64,000 nt of DNA from Ewingella sp049889095 (GCA_049889095.1 JBLJFK010000008.1); one strand, 5' to 3'; positions 50,752-62,200 are shown, counted from the first letter of the stretch. Numbers and translations are program-made. Notes: generated by a model from the sequence alone, not told the origin.

Positions 50752-50802
50752 GAAATGAGAGGGGGAGATCTTTTATCTAAATCCGATTTATTCAACAAAG
50801 CC
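50752..50802 (+). mobile_element. IS5-family (IS903-like) right terminal fragment
   Basis: GAGAGGGGGAGATCTTTTATC leads to an intact inverted repeat at 50777-50802 (reverse complement GGCTTTGTTGAATAAATCGG at its end). Only the last 50 bp of the element remain. It is directly downstream of cassette 2, matching the relic downstream of cassette 1. Confidence 0.78.
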
Positions 50803-50835
50803 AAAAAATCACTACGACCCATTTTTTATTGGGTA

Positions 50836-50860
50836 TAAAAGCGGGTGTACTTACTCCCGC
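50836..50860 (-). terminator. Terminator of lldPRD
   Basis: On the minus strand GCGGG pairs with CCCGC around a 10-nt loop and is followed by TTTTAT. It lies 24 bp past the lldD stop and marks the return to core sequence. Confidence 0.7.
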
Positions 50861-50883
50861 CCTTACACAGATTCAGATAAGTA

Positions 50884-52029
50884 TTATGCCAATCCGTTAT
50901 TCACCAGCGAGTCGCGTGTAATATCAGCAATGGTTTTACAGCCGGTGAGGGTCATTGCTACCCGCATCTCTTTTTCAATCAGCGTCAGCAAATTCTCAAC
51001 GCCCGCCTGACCTGCGGCGGCCAATGCATAGATATAGGCACGGCCGAGCAGCACACTATCCGCTCCCAGCGCAATCATACGAACCACGTCCAGGCCGTTA
51101 CGAATACCGCTATCGGCCAGAATCGCAATGTCACCTTTCACCGCATCGGCAATGCCTGGCAATGCGCGAGCAGAAGATAACACGCCGTCCAATTGGCGAC
51201 CGCCGTGATTGGAGACCACAATACCGTCCGCGCCGAAGCGTACCGCATCACGCGCATCTTCAGCGTCGAGGATGCCTTTGATGATCATCGGCCCATCCCA
51301 GAACTCCCGGATCCACTCCAGATCGCTCCAGGAGATCGACGGATCGAAATTATTAGCCAACCAGCCAATGTAATCCTCCAGGCCGGTCGGTTTGCCGAGG
51401 TAGGTCGAGATATTGCCGAGGTCGTGCGGCTTGCCGTTTAGACCAACATCCCACGCCCACTGGGGATGAGTGAAGGACTGCCAGTAGCGGCGCATTGCTG
51501 CGTTCGGGCCACTCATGCCGGAATGGGCATCACGATAGCGTGCACCCGGCGTGGGCATATCAACGGTAAACACCAGGGTTGTACAACCCGCCGCTTTGGC
51601 CCGCTCCAGTGCGTTACGCATAAAGCCGCGATCTTTCAGCACGTAAAGCTGGAACCACATCGGGCGATTGATCGCCGGGGCGACCTCTTCGATTGCGCAT
51701 ACAGAGACTGTAGACAGGGTAAACGGGATACCTTTTTCCGCTGCAGCTTTTGCCGCCTGCACTTCACCACGGCGTGCATACATACCGCACAACCCAACAG
51801 GTGCCAGCACCACGGGCATCGCCAATGTTTCGTTAAATAGCGTAGTTTGCAGGCTGAGCTCGGACATATTGTTCAGCACACGCTGTTTTAATGAGATCGT
51901 AGACAGATCGTCAACGTTGCTCCGCAGTGTGTGTTCGGCATAAGCGCCACCGTCAATATAATGAAACAAGAACGGTGGAAGTCTGCGTTTTGCTGCAGCG
52001 CGGTAGTCGGTTCCAGCTGAGATAATCAT
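50884..52029 (-). CDS. lldD: L-lactate dehydrogenase (quinone) LldD
   Basis: 381 residues of the FMN-dependent 2-hydroxyacid dehydrogenase family. It oxidises L-lactate to pyruvate at the inner membrane and passes electrons to quinone. The start MIISAGTDYRAAAKRRLPPF, the substrate segment YIDGGAY and the active-site VSNHGGRQLDGV with its catalytic His, plus LADSGIRNGLDVVRM for FMN binding, are all present. It overlaps lldR by 4 bp and is the last gene of lldPRD. Confidence 0.97.
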   Translation of the reverse strand: MIISAGTDYRAAAKRRLPPFLFHYIDGGAYAEHTLRSNVDDLSTISLKQRVLNNMSELSLQTTLFNETLAMPVVLAPVGLCGMYARRGEVQAAKAAAEKGIPFTLSTVSVCAIEEVAPAINRPMWFQLYVLKDRGFMRNALERAKAAGCTTLVFTVDMPTPGARYRDAHSGMSGPNAAMRRYWQSFTHPQWAWDVGLNGKPHDLGNISTYLGKPTGLEDYIGWLANNFDPSISWSDLEWIREFWDGPMIIKGILDAEDARDAVRFGADGIVVSNHGGRQLDGVLSSARALPGIADAVKGDIAILADSGIRNGLDVVRMIALGADSVLLGRAYIYALAAAGQAGVENLLTLIEKEMRVAMTLTGCKTIADITRDSLVNNGLA

Positions 52030-52802
52030 TGATTCTCTTCCTGTGTTGCATCGCTAATGTCGTTAGGCAGGCGCGTACTGCGCTGGTGCCGGGCTTCATC
52101 TTCATGCATGGTTTTGAGTGTGGTATGAACAAAGCCGAGATGGATTCTGGCCGCCCGACTGGCACGCTCAGGGTCACCCGCGAGGATCGCCTGTAACAGC
52201 TCCTCATGTTGTTCAGTCAAATGAGCAAAAATTATAGGCGCGGTGTACATGCGTTGACGGCTGTGCATCACCGAGGATTGCAGCAGGTCGAAAAAACCAC
52301 GCATGGTTTGCAGCAGCACCACATTGTGTGAGGCTTCCGCAATCGCGAGATGAAAGCGCACGTCCGCCTGCGCCGCCAGATTCGGCGAATCGCTCTCTTT
52401 ATATTGCAGGGTCGCGTCGAAGCAGATTTGCAACTTTTCTTTATCAGATGCGGTAGCCCGCAATGCAGCGAACCATGCGGTGCTGGCCTCGATAGCATGT
52501 CGTGCTTCAAGAATGTCATCGCGGTAGTCTGGATCTGCGGCGACTAATGCCTTTAATGGCTGCACAATACGCTGTTCCGACCACGCTGGTGGAGCCTCCA
52601 GCAGATAATGGCCGCCACCACGGCGGCTAAACAGCACACCTTCTCCCACCAGTTTTTGCAGTGCCTCTCGAAGCGATGAGCGCGACACTGCCAGCTCATC
52701 GGCCAGCTTACGCTCTGCTGGCAGGCGGTTACCGGTCTGTAACTGGCGCTCGTCTATCAACGCTTGGATTCGCACAGTGAGAGGGGCGGTATTCGTGATC
52801 AT
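52026..52802 (-). CDS. lldR: L-lactate-responsive regulator LldR (GntR/FadR family)
   Basis: 258 residues. The N-terminal winged helix-turn-helix is RKLADELAVSRSSLREALQK (about 30-49), and a C-terminal all-helical FCD domain follows (LEARHAIEASTAWFAA; DVRFHLAIAEASHNVVL), which binds lactate and a metal through His/Asp residues. It controls lldPRD through two operators upstream of lldP. It overlaps lldP and lldD by 4 bp each. Confidence 0.95.
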   Translation of the reverse strand: MITNTAPLTVRIQALIDERQLQTGNRLPAERKLADELAVSRSSLREALQKLVGEGVLFSRRGGGHYLLEAPPAWSEQRIVQPLKALVAADPDYRDDILEARHAIEASTAWFAALRATASDKEKLQICFDATLQYKESDSPNLAAQADVRFHLAIAEASHNVVLLQTMRGFFDLLQSSVMHSRQRMYTAPIIFAHLTEQHEELLQAILAGDPERASRAARIHLGFVHTTLKTMHEDEARHQRSTRLPNDISDATQEENQ

Positions 52803-54451
52803 GGGATCATCCAGGTCAGCACATAGGCCTGCAATGTCGTGATCACCCCTACCATGCAGGTGAATATCAGGCTGTGCCTGACGGTAAAGCGGAACAGGTC
52901 CGACTCTTTACCCACCAATCCTACCGCCGCACAAGCAATAGCAATCGACTGTGGGGAAATCATCTTGCCAGTCACTCCGCCCGTGGTATTGGCCGCCACC
53001 AGCAGGAGATCAGAAACGCCAATCTGCTGCGCAGTCGTCGCTTGCAAAGCAGCGAACAACGCATTTGACGAGGTATCAGACCCGGTGAGAAATACCCCGA
53101 GCCAACCGAGGAAAGGAGAGAAGAAGGTAAAGGCGTGGCCGGTATGCGCCAGTGCCAGCGCCAGCGTTGCCGATAGCCCGGAGTAATTTGAGATAAACGC
53201 AAAGGCCAGCACCATGCCTATGGAATAAATCGGCAGCGCCAGCTCTTTAAGTGTGCTGAGGAACGTGCTCAATGCATCGGCTGGTTTCATCTTCAAATAG
53301 ACGATGGAGATCAATGCAGCCACGATAATCGCGGTACCGGTGGCAGACAGCCAGTCAAACTTAAAAACCGCCGCATAAGGCGTAATGGCGTTCACTACCG
53401 GCGGCATTTTCGCTACCAGCTTATCGAGGAACGGGATCGGAATATTAATGACCATACTGTATAGCGCACCGCCCGGTGCAAACAATGCTTTAAACGGCGG
53501 GATGCTCCATAGCGTAACGGTAGCGGTGAGAAACAGGAACGGCAACCAGGCACGGATAATCTGCCAGGTGCGGTACTTTTCCACCACCAGCGGCTGCTCC
53601 ACCGCACCCTCGGCCGGCTTAAAGCGAAAGATACGCACCGGTTTCCACACTCGCAGGAACAGCGTCAGACTCACCAACGACACGAGCGAAGAGATGATAT
53701 CCGGCAGCTCCGGGCCAAGGAAGTTGGAGCTGAGGAACTGCGCGCAGGCAAATGAGCCACCGGCAACCATTACCGCTGGCCAGGTTTCTTTGACACCTCG
53801 CCAGCCGTCCATAATCGCCATGATCCAGAACAACACGATTATCGTCAGGAACGGCAACTGGCGGCCAACCATCTGGCCTATTTGGAAGCTGTCCAGTCCG
53901 GTCACCTGACCCGCAACGATAATTGGAATGCCCATTGCGCCAAAAGCAACGGGTGCGGTGTTCACCATCAGGCAAAGGCCTGCTGCATAAAGTGGGTTAA
54001 AACCCAGACCAACCAGAAGAGCTGCAGTAATTGCCACCGGGGCACCGAAACCGGCAGCCCCTTCGAGGAAGGCACCAAACGAGAAGCCTACGATCAGCAT
54101 TTGCAAACGCTGATCGGGGGTTATCGACAATATTGATGCACGGATAATGTTAAATTGCCCGGTTTTCACGGAGATTTTATACACAAATACTGCGGCGATA
54201 ATAATCCACGAAATCGGCCACAGCCCGTAGAAAAAACCATACACCACCGAGGCCAGCGCACGATCGAGTGGCATACGGTAGAGGAACAGTGCGACGAGGA
54301 GTGCCAGCAGTACGGTAAAGGTGGCGGCAACATAGCCTTTCAGCTTGAGCTTAATCAGCGCGAAGAAGAAGAACAAGATCGGGATAACAGCGATTAGGCT
54401 AGATAGCCAGATGTTATTTAACGGGTCATAGACTTGTTGCCAGGGCTGCAT
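52799..54451 (-). CDS. lldP: L-lactate permease LldP
   Basis: 550 residues with about 12-14 membrane helices. GFSFGAFLEGAAGFGAPVAI and FLTGSDTSSNALFAALQ are family signatures of the lactate permease. The start at 54451 (MQPWQQVYDP) has GGAGAA at good distance and matches the family N-terminus; an upstream in-frame extension of 26 codons is not supported. It is the first gene of lldPRD. Confidence 0.97.
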   Translation of the reverse strand: MQPWQQVYDPLNNIWLSSLIAVIPILFFFFALIKLKLKGYVAATFTVLLALLVALFLYRMPLDRALASVVYGFFYGLWPISWIIIAAVFVYKISVKTGQFNIIRASILSITPDQRLQMLIVGFSFGAFLEGAAGFGAPVAITAALLVGLGFNPLYAAGLCLMVNTAPVAFGAMGIPIIVAGQVTGLDSFQIGQMVGRQLPFLTIIVLFWIMAIMDGWRGVKETWPAVMVAGGSFACAQFLSSNFLGPELPDIISSLVSLVSLTLFLRVWKPVRIFRFKPAEGAVEQPLVVEKYRTWQIIRAWLPFLFLTATVTLWSIPPFKALFAPGGALYSMVINIPIPFLDKLVAKMPPVVNAITPYAAVFKFDWLSATGTAIIVAALISIVYLKMKPADALSTFLSTLKELALPIYSIGMVLAFAFISNYSGLSATLALALAHTGHAFTFFSPFLGWLGVFLTGSDTSSNALFAALQATTAQQIGVSDLLLVAANTTGGVTGKMISPQSIAIACAAVGLVGKESDLFRFTVRHSLIFTCMVGVITTLQAYVLTWMIP

Positions 54452-54492
54452 GCAAAGTTCTCCAAAGGTGTTTTGCTCATCGCCTGCTGATT

Positions 54493-54505
54493 TTGGTACT
54501 ACCAA
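54493..54505 (-). promoter_or_regulatory. LldR operator, promoter-proximal
   Basis: TTGGTA-C-TACCAA is a perfect palindrome of the GntR/FadR-subfamily type, about 45 bp upstream of the lldP start. LldR of Escherichia binds two such sites flanking the promoter. Confidence 0.75.
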
Positions 54506-54623
54506 TTCAGTTGGGTATGGCCAGGTCACCGATGGTTAATTTTTTGTTATTTTAATGCAATTAATATTGCCACTTCATTGCTATTTTATTGCTTTTTTGT
54601 AGGCTTAATTCGATTTTTTTCTC

Positions 54624-54640
54624 AATTGGTAGGACCATAA
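54624..54640 (-). promoter_or_regulatory. LldR operator, distal
   Basis: AATTGGTAGGACCATAA carries the half sites TTGGT and ACCA with the same spacing type as the proximal site. It is about 130 bp further upstream, leaving room for the lldP promoter between them. Confidence 0.6.
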
Positions 54641-54987
54641 CCCGTCTTGTGAGAGTGTCTGCACCCGCGAAGGTATCGCAGAGGCTCTTGCTCAGTGTTG
54701 CACCGAACATCCTGTATTTTACCCGGATAATGGATAGCTATCTCAACCCAAAAATCATTAGATCGTCACTGGCTGGCAACGATGTGATCAGCAGCGATGA
54801 GATCGGCAATGACGTGTTGGTATCTCAGGGCCTTAAATCCGCGGAATGACACCGTCACGATCGAGACTGCCAGGTTAGTGACTTTGCTCAAGCCACATGC
54901 GTTTTCTGATGGCGATCGCACCAGTCATTTTGTTAGAGTGCCGTGATGATTTTCATCTTGAAAAAAAATACAGCGGAGAAATTAGGT

Positions 54988-55104
54988 ATGAGCAAGCTGC
55001 CGGTATGGGCTGTATGGAGTCTCTATGTAGGCGCATGCGTGCTGTTTTGGGTTGTGGCAGGTGCACTGGCTTATGGCGGCTGGAAATGGTATTTAACTAT
55101 CTGA
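54988..55104 (+). CDS. Putative 38-residue single-helix membrane peptide
   Basis: ATG at 54988 follows GGAGAAATTAGGT. The product begins MSKLPVWAVWSLYVGAC, has one membrane helix (about 8-30) and ends YGGWKWYLTI. Composition (Trp-rich ends flanking a hydrophobic core) is typical of enterobacterial small membrane proteins. I do not recognise a family. A longer frame over the same DNA (54897-55166) looks less protein-like. Confidence 0.45.
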   Translation: MSKLPVWAVWSLYVGACVLFWVVAGALAYGGWKWYLTI

Positions 55105-55155
55105 AAGATAATGAAAAGAGTGTCAGGGGCCGGTCAGCAGGGAGACGTATGAACG

Positions 55156-55497
55156 TTAAGAATTGAAGAAATTGACCAGATATGCAACAAGAGACAGCGC
55201 AACACCGATCAAAAATATCCAGCAAAACGAATAAAAAGCATATCCATAACCCCTTCTGGCGATCAACCGCAGTTCGTCGGTTGAAAAACCCTTCAGGGAT
55301 TTACGGAATAAAAAGACATACCCAATACTGTAGATCACCCATAGAAAAGGTGTCAGCTTAAGCAGATGACGACCTCCGGCCAAAAATAAACCCAGTGGTA
55401 TAGTTAAGAACAGGATGGCTGTCAGATTATCCCTGCGTTTGAGCTTTTCACTTAACTGACAATCTTGCTCTTTAATCGATCTCTTACTGAGTGGCAT
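55156..55497 (-). CDS. Small membrane protein of unknown function
   Basis: 113 residues. A charged N-terminus (MPLSKRSIKEQDCQLSEKLK) is followed by three or four hydrophobic segments (about 25-42, 47-64, 87-109). It is not recognised. It converges with the 38-residue peptide gene and precedes nothing on its strand that suggests an operon. The start codon is ATG without a strong ribosome site. Confidence 0.55.
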   Translation of the reverse strand: MPLSKRSIKEQDCQLSEKLKRRDNLTAILFLTIPLGLFLAGGRHLLKLTPFLWVIYSIGYVFLFRKSLKGFSTDELRLIARRGYGYAFYSFCWIFLIGVALSLVAYLVNFFNS

Positions 55498-55666
55498 TCA
55501 CGTCTCTTTTCCCACGAATAAATGATGAGGGAAGGAATGATTACCTATAGCATCATCATTTAATGTTAAAAATCCATGTATAAATCCGGTTTAAACGTTC
55601 TGGGTCGGCAGGTCACTCAACGGTGTAAGTCGCCCGCCGTTGCTCGTCAGCAAAGTACTTAACGCA

Positions 55667-55957
55667 TTAAATCTCGATGAATTTTTTCTTACTGCGTGCA
55701 TGTGCGGGATTACATAGCTGTTTGGTGCCGGGAAGATAAAACTTTCCATCAGCAGAAGGTTGTGTGCCACCGGGACAACCACTCATGCCTGGCTTACCAT
55801 CGTGTCCGGGGAGTCCGTCTCCGCCGTTTTGATTGCCCGAAGAAAAAAGAGGATATCCGCCTTTACCGCCTTTCCCTCCAGCACCGCCGTCTCCGGCAAT
55901 GACGGTCGTTGACCAAACCAATGACAATAGCGATAACCCAATGATTTTCACGATCAT
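55667..55957 (-). CDS. Collagen-like Gly-rich secreted protein
   Basis: 96 residues. The signal peptide MIVKIIGLSLLSLVWSTTVI ends near AGDGG. The mature part is built of Gly-x-y triplets (GAGGKGGKGG; GDGLPGHDGKPGMSGCPGG) and contains two Cys and a basic tail (ARSKKKFIEI). The ATG at 55957 is preceded by AGAGGGA; a TTG six codons upstream overlaps that ribosome site. The function is unknown; the short collagen-like repeat suggests a surface or periplasmic structural role. Confidence 0.6.
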   Translation of the reverse strand: MIVKIIGLSLLSLVWSTTVIAGDGGAGGKGGKGGYPLFSSGNQNGGDGLPGHDGKPGMSGCPGGTQPSADGKFYLPGTKQLCNPAHARSKKKFIEI

Positions 55958-56215
55958 GTTTCTATCCCTCTTCAACGTAATTAATGCGTCATTACCCCAG
56001 GCTCATTATAGCTGACGTCAGGTTACCGTTTTTATAGGATCGCGGGGAAATTAATAACTGTAAAAAGAAGGTTAAATATTCGCTATTTTTAACGCTTTTA
56101 CTTACCATTCCTTACAAACACTTCCACTTCCAAACTGCCAGCCCATTCTCTGCCCATAATACTCGCGTGGCGCGCAGTAATTCCGATCCAGAATGACAGC
56201 AAAAAGGTTCAAATA

Positions 56216-59200
56216 ATGGATTTATTAAGGTTTTTGCTTCGCCTGCCCTTCACCCTGATCAAAGGCGTGTGCTGGGTTGTGGCTAACGTCTTCTGGCTGA
56301 TCGGCAGGATATTGCGCCCGGTGGTGGGGAATATTCAGTGGCGTGCACCCGACTGGGCAGTAAACAGCACCCGCGGCGTGAAAAACGGCTTTGGTCGTCT
56401 GGAGCGCGGCGTGGACAACCATCCGAAATCGGTCGGCGCTGGCGTTTTATTGCTGGTGCTGCTGGCCGTCGGTGGTTTTTACGGTTATCACGTCTGGCTC
56501 AACCGCCCGCAGCCGATTGAACCGGCACCGCTGGTGTATCAGGAAACCACGCTAAACGTTTCAGGCCCGCAGTTGGTTAACTACAACACCAACAGCCGCC
56601 TGCCGCAGGAAATTGTCCTCAATTTCAGGAATTCGGTGGCACCGATCACGCTGGTGGGTAAGAACGTCGATCAGGGTATCAGCCTTTCTCCGACGGTTGA
56701 CGGCCAGTGGCGGTGGCGGAATGCCTCCACGCTGGTATTTACCCCAAAAGCCCCGCTGCCGATGGGCGCAGCGTACAAAATAAAACTCGACCCCGTCAAA
56801 CTGTTGGCCCCACAGAGCAAGATCACTCAGACCGATTACGCCGTCAGCGTACCGTCGTTTGATTATCAACTGGGTCAGGCCGAGTACTATCAGGACCCGC
56901 AGGATGCCAAAAAGCGCAGCGCCATTTTCCGCGTACAGTTCAACGCGCCGGTAGACGTCGCCAGCTTTGAAAAACAGATTTCGCTGGGGCTGATTGAAGG
57001 CAAAGAGACGCCGGAGAAAAAGCTCAATTACTCGCTGGTCTATGATGAAAAAAAACTCAACGCGTGGGTACATTCCGAAGCCTTGCAGGCGCTCGACCAC
57101 GGCGGTTCGGTGCATATTGCGATTGGCAAAGGCGTGAAATCTACCGCGCCGGGGCAGCCAACGGCGACACTGAAAAACAACTGGGTAGCGGTGCCAACAC
57201 TCTACAGTCTGGCGGTGAAAGATGTCAGTGCCACCGTGGTGGACACCAGCGATAACAAGGGTGAACGCGCACTGATTGTCGCCCTGAGCGACGCGGTCAA
57301 AGATAAAGAGATCGGCAGTGCGGTGAAAGCCTGGCTGCTGCCGCAAAAGAATCCAAAAAACAACGACAATAATGACGATGACGAAAACGCGATCTATCCG
57401 TGGGATATCTCTGAAGTCGACACCGGCATTATCAACCAGTCCGCGCCGGTCAAACTGACGCTCAATGATGCCGAGCAGGAGTATCAGCCGCAGTTCAGCT
57501 TCAAGTTTGATGCCCCTGCCAACCGCTTCATGCTGATTGAAATAGCCAACACCCTGACGTCGTTCGGCGGCTACAAAATGCCGGAGAAACGCTATCAGGT
57601 GGTGACCGTGCCTGACTACCCGACCTCGCTGAGCTTTATGTCGCAGGGTTCACTGCTGTCGATGAGTGGAGAGAAGCAAATCAGCGTGGCGGCGCGTAAC
57701 GTACCGGGCCTCAAGCTGGACATTAAGCGAGTGATCCCAAGCCAGCTGCAACACATCGTGTCGTTCAAGAGTAGCGAGTACTCCTCGGCGCAGTTTAACC
57801 GTCTGGGCGATGAGTATTTCACCGAACACTTCGAATACACCCACGCAGTGAACAATGAAAAACCGGGTGAAGTCAGCTATCAGGGCATTGATCTGTCACG
57901 CTATCTGTCAGATAACCCGAACGCACGCCGTGGGGTATTCTTGCTGACCCTGACGCCGTGGGATCCGGCCAAGAAAGAAGTGAAAACCGACGACGCCACC
58001 CAGGACGATCAGTACAGCAACGATGAAGATGAAAGCGAACCTGCCGCGGGCGACTCGCGCTTTGTGGTGATCACCGATCTGGGCATCATCAGTAAACGCT
58101 CTCAGGACAACACCCGCGATGTGTTCGTGCAGTCGGTGCATTCCGGCCTGCCGGTCTTCAATGCCAACGTGTCGGTCATCGGCAAAAATGGCGTGGTGCT
58201 GTTGTCTCAAACCACTGACGGCGACGGCCATGCACGCTTCCCTGCGCTCGACGTCTATAAAAATGAGCGCCAGCCGGTGATGTTCCTGGTGGAAAAAGAG
58301 GGCGATGTCTCCTTCCTGCCAACCGGTGAATACAATGACCGCGGTCTGGATCTGTCACGCTTTGATATCAGTGGCGAAGAAACGCCGTCCGACCCGCGCA
58401 CTCTGAGCAGTTATCTGTTCTCTGACCGTGGCGTTTACCGTCCCGGCGATACCTTTAATATCGGTCTTATCACCCGCACCGCTGAGTGGGGCAACAGCCT
58501 GGCAGGTGTGCCGGTGCGCGCGGAAATCCGCGACCCGCGCGATACACTGATGAGCACCCAACCGCTGACGCTCAACGCCAGCGGCTTTAACGAACTGAGT
58601 TATGCCACCAGCGACAGCTCGCCGACCGGCGAATGGAACGTCTATCTGTACTTAATTAACAAAGACAAGACGGGCAAAGATAAAGACGCCTCTACCCTGC
58701 TCGGCCACGTGGCAGTTAACGTCAAAGAGTTCGAACCGGACCAGTTGAAAGTCAAACTCAATTTGACGCCAGATCGCAAACAGGGCTGGGTTAAGCCGTC
58801 TGAACTGAAGGCCAATATCGACGTGCAGAATCTGTTTGGTACGCCCGCGCAGGAGCGCCGCGTGACCTCTAAATTGACGCTGCGCCCGATGTACCCAAGC
58901 TTCGATCAATTCCCGGATTATCTGTTCTACGAGAACCGCACCAACAGCGACGGCTTTGAGACTGAGTTACAGGATCAGACCACCGACGTCGAGGGTAAAG
59001 CGGCGATCCCGCTGGACCTGAAGTCCTACGCTGATGCCACTTACCAGCTGCAACTGCTGTCTGAAGCCTTTACCGCTGGCAGCGGCCGTTCCGTGGCCGC
59101 CACCGCGCGCGTGCTGGTGTCGCCGTATGATTATCTGGTGGGTGTGAAAGCCGACGGCGACTTGGGTTACATCAATAAAGGTGCGGAACGTCATCTCAAT

Positions 59201-62200
59201 CTGATTGCAGTGAACCCGTCGCTGGAGAAAGTTGCCCTGCCCGACCTCACGCTGTCATTGATCGAACAGAAATACATTTCAGTGCTGACTAAGCAGGACT
59301 CCGGCGTCTACAAGTACCAGTCAAAAATGCGTGAAATACCGGTCTCTGATCAGGCGCTGTCGATTGCCGCCGCCGGTCAGGACTTGCTGTTGGAAACCCG
59401 TCAGCCGGGCGATTACGTGCTGGTGGTGAAAACTGCGCAAGGCCAGGTGCTGAACCGTGTTGCTTACAGCGTAGCGGGCAACGCCAACCTCAGCCGTTCA
59501 CTCGACCGCAACGCCGAACTGAAACTTAAGCTCAATCAGGGTGAATACCAGCCGGGCGAAGAGATCGAGATTGCGATCAACGCGCCGTACACCGGCAGCG
59601 GCCTTATCACCATCGAGAAAGACAAGGTGTACAGTTGGCAGTGGTTCAGAACCTCCACCACCAGTTCGGTACAGAAGATCCGCGTTCCGGCCAATATGGA
59701 AGGTAACGGCTACCTCAACGTGCAGTTTGTGCGTGACGTTAATTCAGACGAAATCTTTATGAGTCCGCTGAGTTACGGGGTGATGCCGTTCAAAATCAGC
59801 ACCAGTGCGCGTAAAGCCGGGCTGCAACTGACCTCACCGGACGTGATTAAACCGGGCCAGATGCTGCCGATCGTCGTCAACACCGACTCGCCGCAAAACG
59901 TGGTGGTGTTTGCTGTGGACGAAGGCATTTTGCAGGTGGCGCGCTATAAGCTGAAAGATCCGCTGGAGTACTTCTTCCGCAAGCGTGAACTGAGCGTGCA
60001 AAGCGCGCAGATCCTCGACTTGATTTTGCCGGAATTCAGCAAGCTGATGTCACTGACCTCAGCGCCGGGCGGTGATGCCGGTGAAGGGCTGGACCTGCAC
60101 CTTAACCCGTTCAAACGTAAACGTGACAAACCGGTGGCCTACTGGTCCGGCATTGTACCGGTCAACGGCCAGGCGCAGTTTAACTACCCGGTGCCGGACT
60201 ACTTCAACGGCAAAATCCGCGTAATGGCGATTTCCGTTACGCCGGACAAAATCGGTATGGCGCAAACCGGCACCACGGTGCGTGATAACTTCATCATGAC
60301 GCCGAATGTGCCGTCGATGGTCGCACCGGGCGATGAGTTTGATGTCAGCGTTGGCGTAAGCAATAACCTGGAAGGACTGGGCGATCAGCCGGTCGCCATC
60401 AGCGTGAATCTGACACCGCCACCGCAGCTGGAAGTGGTCGGCAGTGCTAAACAGTCATTGCAGCTGGCCGCCAAACGCGAAGGTAACCTCACCTTCCGTC
60501 TGCGCGCCAAAGCGTCGCTGGGCGATGCGCCGCTGGTGTTCGAGGCGACCTACGCAGATAAAAGCAGCCGCCGCGTTATCAGCACCTCGGTACGTCCGGC
60601 TATGCCGTTCCGCACTCAGTCGGTGATGGGCCGTATGAGCGGTAAAAACCAGACAGTGGATAACCTGCGCAGTATGTTTGACGCCTATGCCAAACGTGAT
60701 GCCAGAGTGTCGAACTCACCGCTGGTGCTGACCAGCGGGCTGGCACAATATCTTGAAGATTATCCGTATTATTGTTCTGAGCAGATTGTCAGCCGCTCTA
60801 TTCCGCTGATTCTGCAAAGTAAGTATCCGGAAATGAAAGGCAAGATGAGCCAGATGGACGTCAACACCCAGTTGAACAACATGTTGCGTACCCTGCGTTC
60901 GCGGCAGAACGACAGCGGTGCGATTGGCCTGTGGCAGTCCTCGCCGGTGGCCGACCCGTTTGTGACGCCGTACGTGGTGCAGTACATGCTGCTGGCAAAA
61001 TCGGCCGGCTACGCGCTGCCCGCAGGCATGCTGGAAGATGCCAATACGGCGCTGCGTGAACTGGCCGCCAGTAAGTATGACGACTTGTATCACCTGCGCC
61101 TGCGTGCCTTTGCAGTGTATCTGCTGACCCTGCAGGGCGAAGTCACCACCAACTCGCTGGCCTCGGTGCAGGACAGCCTGCAAACTCTGTATGCCAGCAG
61201 TTGGCAGACTGACCTCAGCGCGCTCTATCTGGCGTCTTCATACCGTCTGCTAAAAATGGACGATGAAGCCAACAAACTGTTGCAGCCAAGCTGGAACGAA
61301 CTGAGCAAGGCCTACAACACAGCGTGGTGGTCACAGAATTACTTCGACCCGCTGGTACAGGACGCCACGCGGTTGTATCTCATCACCCGTCACTTCCCGG
61401 AAAAGGCCAAATCAATTCCGCCGCAGGTGCTGGAGAACATCGTGCGTTCGCTGAAAGAAGAGCGCTACACCACCTATTCATCGGCCATGAGCATTCTGGC
61501 GCTGGATAGCTATTCCAGCCAGATTGCCCATCTGGCGCAGGACCACGATTCCAGCCAGACTGCCCAACAGACCCGCGCCGGAAATCTGAGCATCACCGCG
61601 GTCAGCAAAAATAAAGCGCTGACGCCGGAGGTGATTTCCACCTTGCAGGGTCTGTTTGCGCAGGGTAGCTTCACCGCCGATGCGCAGGCGATTCAGTTCA
61701 CTAATCCGAACGACGCACCGGCCTGGTATGTGGTGACGCAGTCAGGTTATGACCTACAGGCACCGCAAAAAGCCATTTCGCGCGGGCTGGAAATCAGCCG
61801 TGACTACACCGATGCACAGGGCAAACCGGTCACGCAGGTGACGCTGGGTGAGAAGATCAATGTGCATCTGAAAATCCGCGCCAATGCGAAAGAGGGGCTG
61901 AGTAATCTGGCGATTGTTGATTTACTGCCGGGAGGGTTTGAGGTGGTGCAGCAAGCCGCGCCGGAGCCGGAAAACGCCGACGACAGTCAGCCCGACAGCG
62001 TCTGGCGCTCACCGATTGCTGCTGACGGTTCAACCTGGCAGCCGGACTACAGCGATATCCGCGATGATCGGGTGATCATCTACGGCAGCGCCAGCACTGA
62101 GGTGCAGGAATTCGTCTATCAGATTAAATCGACCAATACCGGCAGCTTCGTTATTCCGCCAGCCTTCGGCGAGGCGATGTATGACCGGGAAATTCAGGCG

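Larger units (their letters stand above)
54452..54987. other. lldP upstream region
   Basis: 536 bp. The first 190 bp hold the two LldR-like operators and an AT-rich promoter region. The rest has open frames without a convincing ribosome site or recognisable protein; I see no further element. Confidence 0.5.

Noticed and set aside
54589..54849. 86-codon plus-strand frame upstream of lldP
   Set aside because: It starts with TTG, crosses an LldR operator and has no recognisable protein features.
54897..55166. 89-codon plus-strand frame
   Set aside because: Cys/Arg-rich and patternless; the 38-residue membrane peptide in another frame over the same DNA is more convincing.
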